A stretch of 64,000 bases of DNA from JANSXG01 sp024743075. Its GTDB lineage: Bacteria; Planctomycetota; Phycisphaerae; Phycisphaerales; UBA1924. The stretch covers positions 1,798,001 to 1,862,000 of the forward strand of contig CP159477.1 of assembly GCA_042140185.1 (NCBI GenBank), read 5' to 3'. Below the pieces are notes generated by a model. That model saw only the letters and a list, made by a program, of their open reading frames with translations. It searched no databases and was not told the origin of the DNA. Shown here one piece after another: positions 63,917 through 64,000 of this stretch (the first letter of the stretch is position 1; the number at the start of each line of letters is the position of its first letter). The translations under genes were made by a program, and so were the position numbers.

Positions 63917-64000
63917 TCAGCCCGCCAGCACATACTTCACGGGATTCTGGTTGCCTTTCGGGAAGTATGCGGAAATCAACTTTCCAAGGTAGAGCCTGCG
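63917..64000 (-). CDS. possible C-terminus of a gene running off the window
   Basis: A minus-strand open frame from the window edge to TGA gives 27 residues ending KGNQNPVKYVLAG, with GC-rich third positions in places. Too short to identify; it could be chance. Confidence 0.35.
   Translation of the reverse strand, partial: RRLYLGKLISAYFPKGNQNPVKYVLAG

Noticed and set aside
1..64000. CRISPR array, prophage or insertion sequence
   Set aside because: No regular spaced repeats, no transposase or phage structural genes were found; the only repeats are the palindromes listed.

Overview
ORGANISM. This is a GC-rich bacterial chromosome segment that looks like a Phycisphaerae/Phycisphaerales-type planctomycete. 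The evidence: exported proteins with planctomycete-style C-terminal repeats of the form D-x-N-x-D-G-x-V-D-L-x-D-L-N-x-x-L-x-x-F-G; a prepilin-like protein with a H-x-D-G-H-V-D-F tail motif; a Ser/Thr kinase with a TPR tail; lamin-tail-domain proteins; a tmRNA whose tag (AEPQFAMAA) resembles the tag I recall for Rhodopirellula; and outer-membrane lipid A/KDO functions (KdsD-like, LptC/LptA-like, LpxI). I see no prophage, transposase or CRISPR array.

LAYOUT. 0-6.3 kb: Nfu-N protein and mutY (overlapping), rpsA with a terminator, an exported unknown protein, thiS, tRNA-Gly. 6.3-10.6 kb: two unknown minus-strand genes, then a large kinase-TPR receptor. 10.7-17.3 kb: a minus-strand housekeeping cluster in transcription order rluB-type synthase, yihY, coaX, MnmE-like GTPase, TPR membrane protein, rluD. 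17.4-27 kb: coiled-coil protein convergent with scpA; kdsD-like isomerase and a 985-residue LptC/LptA-like protein; GT2 glycosyltransferase and a BshC-like protein; a coiled-coil tail-anchored protein. 27-33.7 kb: BtuFCD-type ABC importer, a membrane coiled-coil protein, then pepP-accB-accC. 33.7-37.8 kb: YkgJ-like, RsbU-like phosphatase, exported metalloprotease. 37.9-42.5 kb: a translationally coupled set (cytosine deaminase, LOG, lpxI, TlyA-like) convergent with obgE, then elbB. 42.6-45 kb: FlgI-like lipoprotein and tmRNA. 45-57.8 kb: a block of exported proteins (dockerin protein, tail-fibre-like protein, alkaline-phosphatase-like protein, two calcineurin-type phosphoesterases, a prepilin, a lamin-tail protein, a glycerophosphodiesterase). 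57.9-63.8 kb: rimO, an STN/secretin-like protein, rpmB, and a YyaL-DsbD fusion.

HOW GENES WORK TOGETHER. The accB-accC pair feeds fatty-acid synthesis. KdsD-like, LptC/A-like and LpxI proteins imply LPS assembly. The 47-58 kb region is enriched in secreted phosphate-ester hydrolases. Most neighbouring genes overlap by 4-8 bases, so translational coupling is the rule.

MAIN CAVEAT. About twelve genes contain single-base frameshifts, nearly all explained by one missing G (or C) in a short G run followed by C. I treat these as probable sequencing/assembly deletions and annotate the genes across them. Palindromic repeats (CACTGGCGG-N5-CCGCCAGTG) and an alkaline-phosphatase homologue lacking all metal-binding histidines are the most unusual biological signals.
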